DNA of 64,000 nt, from assembly GCF_001570405.1 (NCBI RefSeq), contig NZ_BBYM01000019.1, positions 64,323 to 128,322 of the forward strand, read 5' to 3'. This document shows, piece by piece, positions 25,143 through 33,270 of this stretch; the stretch's first letter is position 1; each line of letters begins with the position of its first letter. The notes beneath the pieces are model-generated. The model had not been told where the DNA came from, did not search any database, and was given only the letters and a program-made list of their open reading frames with translations. A program made the position numbers and the translations under genes. The stretch comes from Microtetraspora niveoalba (GTDB taxonomy: Bacteria > Actinomycetota > Actinomycetes > Streptosporangiales > Streptosporangiaceae).

Positions 25143-25224
25143 GCCACCCCACCGATCCCGAACGACGGACACGGGCGCCGGCCGCGCACCGGACGTCCGG
25201 CTCGCCCGGCGGGACGTGCGCCGC

Positions 25225-26001
25225 TCAGATCGCCGAGTTCTCCAGCCAGCGGGCGAGCAGCCTCTCGTCGCCGAAGACCTCGAACCGGCCGCCGTCCGGC
25301 CGCAGCCGCCCGTACACGAGGAGCAGCAGGTCGCCCGCGGTTCCCCGCACCGCGACCGTGCCCTTGCCGTGCCCGCGCGCCCATGTGAACCCGTCGGGCC
25401 CGAGCATGATCATCCACTCGCCGTCGGCGTCCGTGGCGTGCAGGTGCAGCGTCTCGCCGTCGCCGCACAGCTTCGCGGTGCGCTCCGCCGCCCAGTCGGC
25501 GTACGGGAGGTTGCCGAGGAACTCGTCCACGCCGTCGATCGCGGTCGCGGCGTCGATCGCCGGCGCACGGCCCAGCGCCAGCTCGACGTCGGCGAGGTGG
25601 ACCAGCAGCTCGTGCAGCATCCGCCGGGACCAGAAGCGGGCGTGGTGGTCGCCGCCCCAGGACCAGACCGGCGTCTCGGGCGCGGTCGCACGCAGCGTGG
25701 CGAGGAGCCGTCCGGTCCCGGCCGCGAGCCACGCCGCCGGGTCGTCCCCCTCGCCCAGCCGGTCCATCGGCACGTCGCGCGACCCGACCCGCTCCGGGGC
25801 ACGGGTGCGCACCAGGTGCTCCGCCCAGCGCTGGGTGATCCCGACGTGTTTCACCAGCTTGGCGATCGACCATCCCGGACAGGTGGGCACCGGCGCCGCC
25901 GGATCGGCCTCCGCCACCAAGGCGCGCAGCCGTGCCGCGCCGTCCTCGACCGCCGCGCAGTATTCCTCGTGGGTCCGGTCGCCGTGGATCAGCTCAGTCA
26001 T
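25225..26001 (-). CDS. Maleylpyruvate isomerase-family (DinB-like, mycothiol-dependent) protein
   Basis: A 258-residue protein from ATG 26001. The N-terminal half is a four-helix DinB-like bundle (TCPGWSIAKLVKHVGITQRWAEH), with His residues (HVG, and RMLHELLVHLADVE) that fit the metal site of mycothiol-dependent isomerases and transferases. The C-terminal half is an SCP2-like fold typical of this subfamily. It probably uses mycothiol, the actinobacterial thiol, on a small electrophile. Substrate unknown; no operon partner, the next gene being 51 bp upstream on the same strand. Confidence 0.85.
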   Translation of the reverse strand: MTELIHGDRTHEEYCAAVEDGAARLRALVAEADPAAPVPTCPGWSIAKLVKHVGITQRWAEHLVRTRAPERVGSRDVPMDRLGEGDDPAAWLAAGTGRLLATLRATAPETPVWSWGGDHHARFWSRRMLHELLVHLADVELALGRAPAIDAATAIDGVDEFLGNLPYADWAAERTAKLCGDGETLHLHATDADGEWMIMLGPDGFTWARGHGKGTVAVRGTAGDLLLLVYGRLRPDGGRFEVFGDERLLARWLENSAI

Positions 26002-26052
26002 GTCGCCGACCGTACCTCTCCCACTCCGCGAGCGGTACGGCCCTCCACCGGC

Positions 26053-26934
26053 TCAGCCGGTGATCACGGCGACGACGACCGTGCCGGGCGCGAGCTCCCG
26101 CGCCAGGGTGAAGATCCCGTACATCATCTTGGCGACGTAGACCAGGTCGAGCCGGAGTCCGTGCCGCGCGGCGAAACCGTCCGCGAACTCGCGGAGCTCG
26201 GGCGTGGAACGCGCGTAGCCGCCGAAATGGAAACCGCACTCGACCCGCCAGTCGCCGGTGACCCGCCCGAGCGCCTCGCGCTGGAGCCGCGCGACCTCGT
26301 CGTCCAGGAACTCGCCGCCCTTCAGCGCGGAGAAGCCGATCGCCCGCCGCCCGGGCGGGAGCCCCGCGGCGAGACCGGCGAGGGTCCCTCCGGTGCCGAC
26401 CGGGCAGCAGACCAGGTCGTAGCGCCCGCCGAGCTGGGCGTCCAGCTCCGGCGCGATCTCGGCGCATCCGCGCACGGCGGCCGCGTTGCTGCCGCCCTCG
26501 GGCAGGAGCCGGAAGTCGCCGAACTCGGCGCGCAGGGCGTCGATCACCTCGGGGGTGTGCTTGCGCCGGTACGCCGACCGGTCCAGATAGGCCAGGCGCA
26601 TCCCCCGCTCCACCGCGTACGCCAGGGAGGGGTTGAGGGGCAGGTGCTCCTCGCCGCGGATCACGCCGATGGTCTCGAACCCGCAGGCCGCGCCCGCCGC
26701 CGCCACGGCCCTGATGTGGTTCGAGTACGCCCCGCCGAATGTGAGCACACGACCGGGCGCGAGGTTGTACTTGAGCTTGCGCCACTTGTTGCCGGGGATC
26801 TCGGGGTGGATGAGGTCGTCGCGTTTGAGCAGCAGCCGGACCCCTCCGAGGCGCTCGTCGCGCACTTCCTCGACCGGCGAGGGGATCCGCGCCGCGATGC
26901 CCGCCGGCGTCCGCGGAACTGCCGCTGCTTCCAT
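26053..26934 (-). CDS. PLP-dependent D-cysteine desulfhydrase / ACC-deaminase-family enzyme
   Basis: A 293-residue beta-family PLP enzyme. The PLP Lys is in HPEIPGNKWRKLKYNL; nearby is the substrate-binding segment FGGAYSNHIRAVA, and GTGGTLAGLAAGL binds the phosphate. The family includes D-cysteine desulfhydrase and 1-aminocyclopropane-1-carboxylate deaminase. I cannot read which; both release ammonia and a keto acid. ATG 26934 is chosen because it gives the family's usual N-terminus; the ribosome site is weak. It diverges from galK with only 72 bp between the starts. Confidence 0.85.
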   Translation of the reverse strand: MEAAAVPRTPAGIAARIPSPVEEVRDERLGGVRLLLKRDDLIHPEIPGNKWRKLKYNLAPGRVLTFGGAYSNHIRAVAAAGAACGFETIGVIRGEEHLPLNPSLAYAVERGMRLAYLDRSAYRRKHTPEVIDALRAEFGDFRLLPEGGSNAAAVRGCAEIAPELDAQLGGRYDLVCCPVGTGGTLAGLAAGLPPGRRAIGFSALKGGEFLDDEVARLQREALGRVTGDWRVECGFHFGGYARSTPELREFADGFAARHGLRLDLVYVAKMMYGIFTLARELAPGTVVVAVITG

Positions 26935-27006
26935 ATGGTCAAGGCTGGCACAGGGACGGGAAGTCGCTAACCTACGTGAAGGCCGCTTGTTGAGGAGTGT
27001 TGGATT

Positions 27007-28128
27007 ATGAGGGTTGTTGAGGCTTTCCGTGCGGCGTACGGCGACGATCCCGCGGGCGTCTGGCACGCGCCGGGCCGGGTCAACCTGATCGGCGAGCACA
27101 CGGACTACAACGACGGCCTCGTTCTGCCCTTCGCCGTCCCGTGGGGTGTGACCGCCGCCGTCAGCCCCCGCCCGGACGGCGTCGTACGGCTCGCGTCGCT
27201 CCAGGCCCCCGGAGAGGAGCAGACGGTCGAGGACATCGACCGGGCGCACGGGTGGGCGCGCTACCCGGCGGGCGTGGTGTGGGCGTTGCGCGACGCGGGC
27301 CACCGGGTCGGCGGCGCGGACATCCTGGTCGACGGAGACGTTCCCAGAGGCGCCGGGCTCTCCTCCAGCGCCGCGCTCGAGGTCGCCGTCGCGATCGCCC
27401 TCGACGAGCTGCACGGCCTGTCCCTGCCGAGGATCGAGCTGGCGAAGATCGCGCAGCGGGCCGAGAACGCGTTCGTCGGCATGCCGTGCGGGATCATGGA
27501 CCAGGCGGCCTCGGCGCTCGGCGAGGAAGGCCGCGCGCTGTTCCTCGACTGCCGCTCCCTGGGCAGCCGGGCCGTGCCGCTCGACCTGGCGGCGCACGGC
27601 CTGCGGCTCCTGATCATCAACACGCGGGTCCACCACGAGCTGGCCGACGGGCAGTACGCGAAGCGCCGCCAGGACTGCGAGAACGCCGCCAAGCGGCTCG
27701 GCGTGCCCGCGCTCAGGGACGTCACCGACCTCGCCGGCGCGCTCGCCCGGCTGAGCGGCGACGAGCGGCGGCGCACCCAGCACGTGGTCACCGAGAACCA
27801 CCGGGTCGAGGCGCTCGTCGGCCTGCTGCGCGCGGGCGCCGTACGCGAGATCGGCGCGCTCCTGAACGCCTCGCACCTGTCCCTGCGCGACCAGTTCGAG
27901 GTGTCGTGCCCCGAGCTGGACACGGCCGTCGAGGCGGCGGTCAGGGGTCGCGCGCGGGGGGCCAGGATGACCGGAGGCGGCTTCGGCGGCTCCGCCATCG
28001 CCCTCGTCCCCGAGGAGCACCTCCCGTCCGTCCGGGACGAGGTGCTGCGGGCCTACGAGGCGCGCGGCTGGGCCGCTCCCGACCTCCTGGAGGCGACTCC
28101 CGCCGCGGGCGCCCGCCGCCTCCGCTGA
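27007..28128 (+). CDS. galK: Galactokinase
   Basis: A 373-residue GHMP kinase from ATG 27007, with GAGGAG about 10 bp upstream. It phosphorylates galactose at C1 with ATP in the Leloir pathway. The galactokinase signature GRVNLIGEHTDYNDGLVLPF is near residue 25, the ATP loop GAGLSSSAALEVAVA near 117, and the third motif MTGGGFGGSAIAL near 322. The length is normal. galT and galE are not adjacent, so the remaining pathway genes must lie elsewhere. Confidence 0.93.
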   Translation: MRVVEAFRAAYGDDPAGVWHAPGRVNLIGEHTDYNDGLVLPFAVPWGVTAAVSPRPDGVVRLASLQAPGEEQTVEDIDRAHGWARYPAGVVWALRDAGHRVGGADILVDGDVPRGAGLSSSAALEVAVAIALDELHGLSLPRIELAKIAQRAENAFVGMPCGIMDQAASALGEEGRALFLDCRSLGSRAVPLDLAAHGLRLLIINTRVHHELADGQYAKRRQDCENAAKRLGVPALRDVTDLAGALARLSGDERRRTQHVVTENHRVEALVGLLRAGAVREIGALLNASHLSLRDQFEVSCPELDTAVEAAVRGRARGARMTGGGFGGSAIALVPEEHLPSVRDEVLRAYEARGWAAPDLLEATPAAGARRLR

Positions 28129-28149
28129 CGGGAGCCGCCGGATCGGCCG

Positions 28150-28172
28150 ACCGGGCGGCTTCGCCGCCCGGT
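28150..28172. terminator. Bidirectional hairpin between galK and the enoyl-CoA hydratase gene
   Basis: ACCGGGCGGC (28150-28159) and GCCGCCCGGT (28163-28172) form a 10-bp stem with a TTC loop between two convergent genes. Such TTCG-type loops are very stable. Confidence 0.75.
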
Positions 28173-28198
28173 GCCCGCGAACCGCGGCCGCGAGGTGC

Positions 28199-29104
28199 TC
28201 ACAGGGGCCGGAAGGCCGGCGGGCGGCGCTCCAGGAAGCTCGCCACGCCCTCGGCGAAGTCGGGCCGGCCGAACGACTCCCTCATCAGCCGGACCGCCCG
28301 GTCCCTCGACTCGTCGAGGGACCGCTCCCAGTCGTCCCACACCTGCCGCTTGATGGTCGCCATCGACGCGGGCGAGCTGTGCGTCGCCAGCTCCTCCGCG
28401 TACGCGAGGGCCTCGTCGAGCAGCCGCTCGCCCGGTACGGCACGGCACGCCAGACGCAGCGCGTACGCCTCGGAGCCGGTGAACGTGCGCCCGGACAGGA
28501 GCAGGTCCATGGCCGCCGCCTGCCCGGCGATCCTGGGCAGGATCCAGGCCAGTCCGTACTCGGCGATGAGGCCGCGCCGGGAGAACGCGGTGGTCCACTT
28601 GGCGTCCTCGGCGGTGAACACGAGATCGCAGACGAGGGCGTAGACCATGCCGAGCCCGGCGCAGGCGCCGTTCACCGCGGCGATGACCGGTTTGCGAAGG
28701 GTGATGGGAAAGGTGGTGGGCCGGGGGTCGAGTACGACGTCGATCCCGCCGGTCCGGTCTCCCGGGGCGCCGCCTTCGCCGGCGTGATCCTCGTCACCGT
28801 CTCGCGTACGCCGGCCCGGGGATCCAGCGGAGTGATCTTCGTCACGGCCCCCCGGCGATCCGGCCCCCTGGACCGCGGCGAGCGCCTGGAAGTCGGCCCC
28901 GGAGCAGAATCCCTTTCCCGCGCCGGTGACCACGACGACCCGGACGGACGGGTCGCGGTCGGCCTCTTCGAGGAGGTCGAAATATCGCCGTCCCAGCTCG
29001 GGGGTCCACGCGTTCAACCGCTCCGGCCGGTTGAACGTCAGGATCCGCACGGCGCCTCGGCTCTCGGACAACACCAGGTCGTGGTTCTCGGACGGCACCC
29101 GCAT
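28199..29104 (-). CDS. Enoyl-CoA hydratase/isomerase family protein with a repetitive insertion
   Basis: A 301-residue crotonase-fold protein from ATG 29104. The oxyanion-hole motifs are FCSGADF (~residue 66) and the downstream NGACAGLGM (~135). The catalytic region further on (LIAEYGLAWILPRIAG) fits an enoyl-CoA hydratase, so it probably acts in fatty-acid or branched-chain acyl-CoA oxidation. Between the first motif and the conserved LRKPVIAAVNG an extra ~35 residues are inserted, with SAGSPG-like and DEDH pieces repeated (residues ~77-115). The insertion lies in the mobile loop covering the active site, so it may be tolerated. No operon partner. Confidence 0.87.
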   Translation of the reverse strand: MRVPSENHDLVLSESRGAVRILTFNRPERLNAWTPELGRRYFDLLEEADRDPSVRVVVVTGAGKGFCSGADFQALAAVQGAGSPGGRDEDHSAGSPGRRTRDGDEDHAGEGGAPGDRTGGIDVVLDPRPTTFPITLRKPVIAAVNGACAGLGMVYALVCDLVFTAEDAKWTTAFSRRGLIAEYGLAWILPRIAGQAAAMDLLLSGRTFTGSEAYALRLACRAVPGERLLDEALAYAEELATHSSPASMATIKRQVWDDWERSLDESRDRAVRLMRESFGRPDFAEGVASFLERRPPAFRPL

Positions 29105-29193
29105 GTCGGCCTCCCTGTGCGCAGAACTATGTTCTACACCAGTCCGGGCGTGTCGATCGACCCCCGGAAACCCGGAAACCCCGGAAACGCGAC

Positions 29194-29225
29194 GAGGCCG
29201 GGTGACCTCTCGGTCACCCGGCCTC
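29194..29225 (-). terminator. Terminator hairpin downstream of tRNA-Asn
   Basis: GAGGCCGGGTGACC (29194-29207) and GGTCACCCGGCCTC (29212-29225) pair perfectly over 14 bp with a four-base loop. It starts 8 bp past the tRNA 3' end on the minus strand. Confidence 0.85.
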
Positions 29226-29233
29226 GGAGCCGG

Positions 29234-29309
29234 TGGCTCCCGCGATAGGACTCGAACCTATAACCTGCCGGTTAACAGCCGGCTGCTCTGCCGATTGAGC
29301 TACACGGGA
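29234..29309 (-). tRNA. tRNA-Asn (anticodon GTT), CCA encoded
   Basis: Read on the minus strand the acceptor stem TCCCGTG pairs with CGCGGGA. The D-loop region is TAGCTCAATCGGCAGAGC; the anticodon arm CCGGCTGTTAACCGG shows anticodon GTT; the T-arm contains GGTTCGAGTCC. The 3' end is G followed by CCA. The length is 76 nt with CCA. No adjacent integrase or attachment duplicate was seen. Confidence 0.95.
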
Positions 29310-29461
29310 TCGTGCTTGCCCCGCCTTCCGGCCTTTCGGCTTTCCTTGCGGCGCGGAACTAGATTAGCGCACTCCGAGGGGTTCGTGTCACATCGCTTGC
29401 GCTTGGATAGAGCGTGGCCCCCAGGGTAGGAGGCCGGAGACATTGAGTGGGGAGGTGGAAG

Positions 29462-29776
29462 ATGCGCTACAAGGTGATGTTCGCCGCCGGACTGGCCATC
29501 GGTTACGTCCTTGGCACTCGGGCCGGGCGGGAGCGGTACGAGGAGATCAAGCGCCTGGCACAGCGGGTGTCCGACAGCCCGACGATCCAGGAGGCGGCGG
29601 GCCTGGTGGGCGCCCAGGCGGCCCGTGTCGCCGGCAAGGCCAAGGGCGTGATGGGCGACAAGTTCGGCGGGAAGGTCCCGTTCATGCGCAAGCCCGAGCA
29701 GGGGCACGAGGCCAAGCCGTGGACGGCTGAGCGGGTGCCGAGCGGAGCCGGCTGGCCCGACCCCGGGACGACCTGA
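29462..29776 (+). CDS. YtxH-like small protein
   Basis: A 104-residue protein. ATG 29462 is used because GGAGG lies just upstream and the hydrophobic start MRYKVMFAAGLAIGYVLGTR then opens the chain. This is the YtxH/gas-vesicle-like pattern: one membrane-inserted helix with GxxxGxxxG spacing, then a basic amphipathic tail (AGRERYEEIKRLAQRV). Family members are membrane-associated and often stress-related; the exact function is unknown. Confidence 0.8.
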   Translation: MRYKVMFAAGLAIGYVLGTRAGRERYEEIKRLAQRVSDSPTIQEAAGLVGAQAARVAGKAKGVMGDKFGGKVPFMRKPEQGHEAKPWTAERVPSGAGWPDPGTT

Positions 29777-29828
29777 CCCCCGCTACCGGCCACGTGTCGC
29801 GCCGCCGGACTCCCCGGCCGTCGGCGCC

Positions 29829-30368
29829 TCAGACACCGAGGCTGCGGCGCACCTCTTCGAGCGCCTGCTCGGCGAGTGCGCGCAGTCCCGGGTCGCCGGG
29901 ATCGAGACCGGGATCGAAGACGAACTCCCACCGCGGCTGTTCGGTCCCGGGAACGCGCCGCGCGACCAGCCGTACGCCTCCGCGCGCGTCGAGCGCGACG
30001 TGCCTGCTGGCCACGATCGTCGAGGTGACCCGCTCACGGATCGTCTCCGGCAGCAGGCCGGGCTCGGGAAGCGCCGCCTTGTGGGTCTCGCCGTCCGTCA
30101 TCACGACGGTGAGGCCGTCCTCGTCCCACGTCGCCTTGTCCACCAGATGCCAGGGCAGCCTGCGCCCGCCGGGCAGGTGCAGGGCCAGCGTGGTCGCCAC
30201 CGCGTACCCCCCGGCCTCCCCCGCGTCCGCGTCGGCCGTACGCGCGTGGCTCAGCAGTCGCTCGCCCGGTTCGAGCGCCAGGGCCGTACGGACCTCGGAG
30301 GGCAGACGACCGCCGAAGAGGGCCCCGGTGAGACCGGAGAACGCGCGGGAGAACGAGGATCCAGCCAA
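29829..30368 (-). CDS. Hypothetical PH-like/DUF-type protein
   Basis: About 179 residues, in frame to TTG 30368 (reading LAGSSFSRAFSGLTGALF); no in-frame ATG or GTG lies between the previous stop and this point, so the start is uncertain and the ribosome site is poor. Residues ~28-130 have a beta-rich pattern (GERLLSHARTAD, YAVATTLALHLPGGRR, PWHLVDKATWDEDGLTVV) like the bacterial PH-type fold found in actinobacterial hypothetical proteins; the C-terminus is helical. No catalytic residues recognised. It lies 41 bp after the GH63-type gene and may be co-transcribed. Confidence 0.7.
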   Translation of the reverse strand: MAGSSFSRAFSGLTGALFGGRLPSEVRTALALEPGERLLSHARTADADAGEAGGYAVATTLALHLPGGRRLPWHLVDKATWDEDGLTVVMTDGETHKAALPEPGLLPETIRERVTSTIVASRHVALDARGGVRLVARRVPGTEQPRWEFVFDPGLDPGDPGLRALAEQALEEVRRSLGV

Positions 30369-30409
30369 GGGGCACCGCCAGGGAACACGACGATCGGTAC
30401 AGCCGCAGG

Positions 30410-31654
30410 CTATCTCCCGAGCAGATCGAGGGTGAGCGCGGCCGACCAGGAGAAGTCGCGGCACCCGTGCCCGGTCCCGTCGAAGGGGTCGAAGCACTCC
30501 CGGAACCCGCCCTGCCGGACCAGCCGCAACGTGCTCGCGACGAGCAGCTCGCTCAGCCGGTCCAGCCCGTGTACGGCCGCCGCCCGGGCGAGCAGCCAGT
30601 TCGTGCTGATCCACGAGGGGCCGCGCCAGTACTGGCCGCGTTCGAACTCCGGGGCCCTGATGTCGCAGCTCGGGACGGGATATCCGGCCGCCCCCATGAA
30701 CCTGGTCGACTCCAGGAGCGCGGTGAGCGTCTCGACGACGTGCCGGGGCAGCCCCGGGTCGAGCAGGGGACCGAAACCCCCGATGGTGCAGACCGGGACG
30801 AGCCGCCCGGCGCGGACGTCCCGGGCGTAGAAGGCGCCGTCCCACAGCCGGTCGAGCAGCGCCGCCCTGATCCGCGCGGCGGCCTCCTGGAAGGGCGCGG
30901 GGTCGGCGCCGACGGCCTCGGACGCGAGGCGCGCCATGGCGTCGCATGAGAGCAGCCAGACGCCGTTGAAGAGCGGGTCCTCGACCGCGAACGGGTGCTC
31001 GTCCCGGTAGTAGGACGCCGCGTACCCGTGCTCGCGGCAACGCACCGCGAGCCGGAAGTACCGGTCGTGGTAGCCGTCCCCGCGCCTGTCCGCCTCCGGG
31101 TCCGCGAGCGGCGCGTCCCAGGCGGGGCTGTCGTCCATGCCGGACTCCCAGGGGTGGACGATCGCGGCCAGCCCGGCGCCTCCGGCGTCCCTGGTCTCCA
31201 GATAGGCGTGCTGGGCGACGAGGGACGGCCAGGCCCGCCGTACGAACCGGGTGGCGAGATCGCGGTCGGCGGCGTGCCTCCAGACCCACCAGGCGGCGTA
31301 CGCGTGCAGGGGCGGCTGGGTGAGGCCGGAGGTGGGCGTGCCGCGCGGGGCCTCCGGCACGTCCTCCGAGCGCCACATGGACGGCCCGGGGAAGTACCCG
31401 TTCGGGTGGTGGAACACGATGTGCGGGACCATCCCGGTACGCCACTGGCCGGAGAGCAGCGACAGCAGTTCCTGCCCGGCCCGCGCCGTGTCGTGCCGGG
31501 CGAGCCCGATCGCCACGAACGCCGAGTCCAGGCTCCACTGGTGGGGATAGATGCCGGGGGCGGGCACGGTGGAGACGCCGGTCCAGTTCGCGTCGAGGAC
31601 CGCGAGGGCGGCCCGCCCGAGCGCGGCGTCGTCGACAGCGGGACGCCCGTCCAT
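30410..31654 (-). CDS. GH63-type glycoside hydrolase (MGH1-like/glucosylglycerate hydrolase class)
   Basis: A 414-residue (alpha/alpha)6-barrel enzyme without signal peptide, so cytosolic. Visible are YPHQWSLDSAFVAIGLARHD near the start, HPWESGMDDSPAWD near residue 168, QYWRGPSWISTNW near 338, and FRECFDPFDGTGHG near 384. These match the family containing mannosylglycerate and glucosylglycerate hydrolases of actinobacteria, with a catalytic Asp in SGMDDSP and a Glu in the FRECFDPF region. It probably hydrolyses a compatible solute or related short glycoside. Substrate inferred from family. Confidence 0.82.
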   Translation of the reverse strand: MDGRPAVDDAALGRAALAVLDANWTGVSTVPAPGIYPHQWSLDSAFVAIGLARHDTARAGQELLSLLSGQWRTGMVPHIVFHHPNGYFPGPSMWRSEDVPEAPRGTPTSGLTQPPLHAYAAWWVWRHAADRDLATRFVRRAWPSLVAQHAYLETRDAGGAGLAAIVHPWESGMDDSPAWDAPLADPEADRRGDGYHDRYFRLAVRCREHGYAASYYRDEHPFAVEDPLFNGVWLLSCDAMARLASEAVGADPAPFQEAAARIRAALLDRLWDGAFYARDVRAGRLVPVCTIGGFGPLLDPGLPRHVVETLTALLESTRFMGAAGYPVPSCDIRAPEFERGQYWRGPSWISTNWLLARAAAVHGLDRLSELLVASTLRLVRQGGFRECFDPFDGTGHGCRDFSWSAALTLDLLGR

Positions 31655-31906
31655 CGGTCCAGATTAATCCCACAAAGGCCAGAAATCACCGAATATGCCG
31701 GCCCAGATCTGCCCAACCGACCCGGCTGTCACCTGAGCCGTGAGCAAAGCGTACGCATCGGAACCGGTCACCGCCGTCGACCGCGCGAACCCGGCGCACC
31801 GCGCGGCGAGATCACCGGCGTGGACCAGGGCGTGCGCGGCCGCGGCGAGGGAAACGCTCGCCGCCCCGGGACACCGGGCCGTCGGCCCCGCCTTCCCACT
31901 GGAAGC

Positions 31907-31938
31907 GCGCAGGGCCCCGGCGAGCCGGGACCCTGCGC
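31907..31938 (-). terminator. Hairpin terminator downstream of the sigma factor gene
   Basis: GCGCAGGGCCCCGG (31907-31920) pairs with CCGGGACCCTGCGC (31925-31938), with one mismatch that is G-U in RNA, and a four-base loop. It lies about 50 bp past the sigma gene stop on the minus strand, within the otherwise gene-free 31655-31988. Confidence 0.75.
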
Positions 31939-31988
31939 GGAGTGTGTACGGACACCTGCCGGAGGCCGGGACGGCCCGTATGGCGGAG

Positions 31989-33137
31989 CTACTCGAGGTA
32001 GTCGCGGAGCATCTGGGCCCGGGTCGGGTGGCGCAGCTTGGCCAGCGTCTTGGACTCGATCTGCCGGATGCGCTCGCGGGTCACTCCGAACTCGCGGCCG
32101 ACCTCCTCCAGCGTGCGGGGGTGGCCGTCCGACAGCCCGAACCTGAGCTGGATGATCCGCTGCTCGCGCTCGGACAGGGTGGCGAGAATGTCGTCGAGCT
32201 GGTCCTGCAACATGATGAACGCGGCGGCCTCGATCGGCACCACCGCGTCCGCGTCCTCGATGAAGTCTCCGAGGTCGGAGTCCTCCTCGCCGATGGGCGA
32301 CTGGAGCGACACCGGCTCCTGCGCGATCCGCTGGATCTCCACCACGCGGTCGATGGGCAGGTCCAACTCGGCGGCGATCTCCTCGGGGGCCGGCTCGCGG
32401 CCGAGGTCCTGGTGGAGCTGGCGCTGCACCCGGACGAGTTTGTTGATCGTCTCGACCATGTGGACGGGAATTCTGATCGTCCGGGCCTGGTCCGCGATCG
32501 CTCTGGTGATCGCCTGACGAATCCACCACGTGGCATAGGTCGAGAACTTGTATCCCTTGGTGTAATCGAATTTCTCGACCGCGCGGATCAGTCCGAGATT
32601 TCCCTCCTGGATAAGATCGAGAAAGAGCATTCCCCGGCCGACATAACGCTTGGCGATCGAGACCACGAGCCGCAGATTCGCCTCGATCAGCCGCTGCTTG
32701 GCGCGCACGCCCTCCCACACCAGGTCCTCGAGCTCACGGCGGCCCAGCGGGACGGCCTGGCCGCACAGCTTGTCCTCCGCGAACAGGCCGGCCTCGATCG
32801 CCTTGGCGAGCTCCACCTCCTCCTCGGCGGTCAGCAATGGAACACGGCCGATCTCCCGCAGGTAGATGCGGACGAGATCGCTGGTCGGAGCCCGCCGGCC
32901 GGCGTCGTCGTCGTCCGGTCTGCTCGGCTCGTCGTCACCCTGGGGCTCGAGGACCTCGACCCCGTTCTCCGCGAGCATCCGCACGACACGCTCAAGCGCG
33001 TCGGACGGAAGCTCGGACCTGTCGAGCGCGGCGGCCACGTCGTCCACCGTGACGCTGCCGCGTTCCCTTCCCTTCGCGACGAGGTCCGCCACCTGGTCTA
33101 CCGATGGCGGCCCACTTGGTAGCACCGATGCACCCAC
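31989..33137 (-). CDS. RpoD/HrdB-type RNA polymerase sigma-70 factor
   Basis: A 382-residue group 1/2 sigma factor from GTG 33137. A region-1.1-like N-terminus ([20 protein letters not shown]) is followed by an acidic linker, region 1.2 ([16 protein letters not shown]), the intact region 2 block with [18 protein letters not shown] and [11 protein letters not shown], region 3, and region 4 ending [17 protein letters not shown] and LRDYLE. Promoter specificity should be close to the housekeeping -35/-10 type. It sits directly upstream of, and on the same strand as, the primase gene (transcribed after it), recalling the dnaG-rpoD arrangement of other bacteria. Whether this is the principal sigma or a close paralog cannot be decided here. 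Confidence 0.9.
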   Translation of the reverse strand: MGASVLPSGPPSVDQVADLVAKGRERGSVTVDDVAAALDRSELPSDALERVVRMLAENGVEVLEPQGDDEPSRPDDDDAGRRAPTSDLVRIYLREIGRVPLLTAEEEVELAKAIEAGLFAEDKLCGQAVPLGRRELEDLVWEGVRAKQRLIEANLRLVVSIAKRYVGRGMLFLDLIQEGNLGLIRAVEKFDYTKGYKFSTYATWWIRQAITRAIADQARTIRIPVHMVETINKLVRVQRQLHQDLGREPAPEEIAAELDLPIDRVVEIQRIAQEPVSLQSPIGEEDSDLGDFIEDADAVVPIEAAAFIMLQDQLDDILATLSEREQRIIQLRFGLSDGHPRTLEEVGREFGVTRERIRQIESKTLAKLRHPTRAQMLRDYLE

Positions 33138-33270
33138 GCATCACAGTCTGCGGCATGAACACAACAAAGCGGCAGGCCTATTTTTGTCACCCAAGGTAAG
33201 GCAGAAGTCAATACCCGATCGCAATCAAAATAGGCGTTTGCCGGTTGTCAGGAACGGAAAGGAAAGTAAT

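Noticed and set aside
29194-29309. tRNA-Asn as an integration site of a mobile island
   Set aside because: No integrase, no repeated tRNA 3' end within the window, and the flanking genes look chromosomal.
31740-33122. Plus-strand frame opposite the sigma factor gene
   Set aside because: The minus strand encodes a full sigma-70 factor with all conserved regions; the plus frame has no domain.
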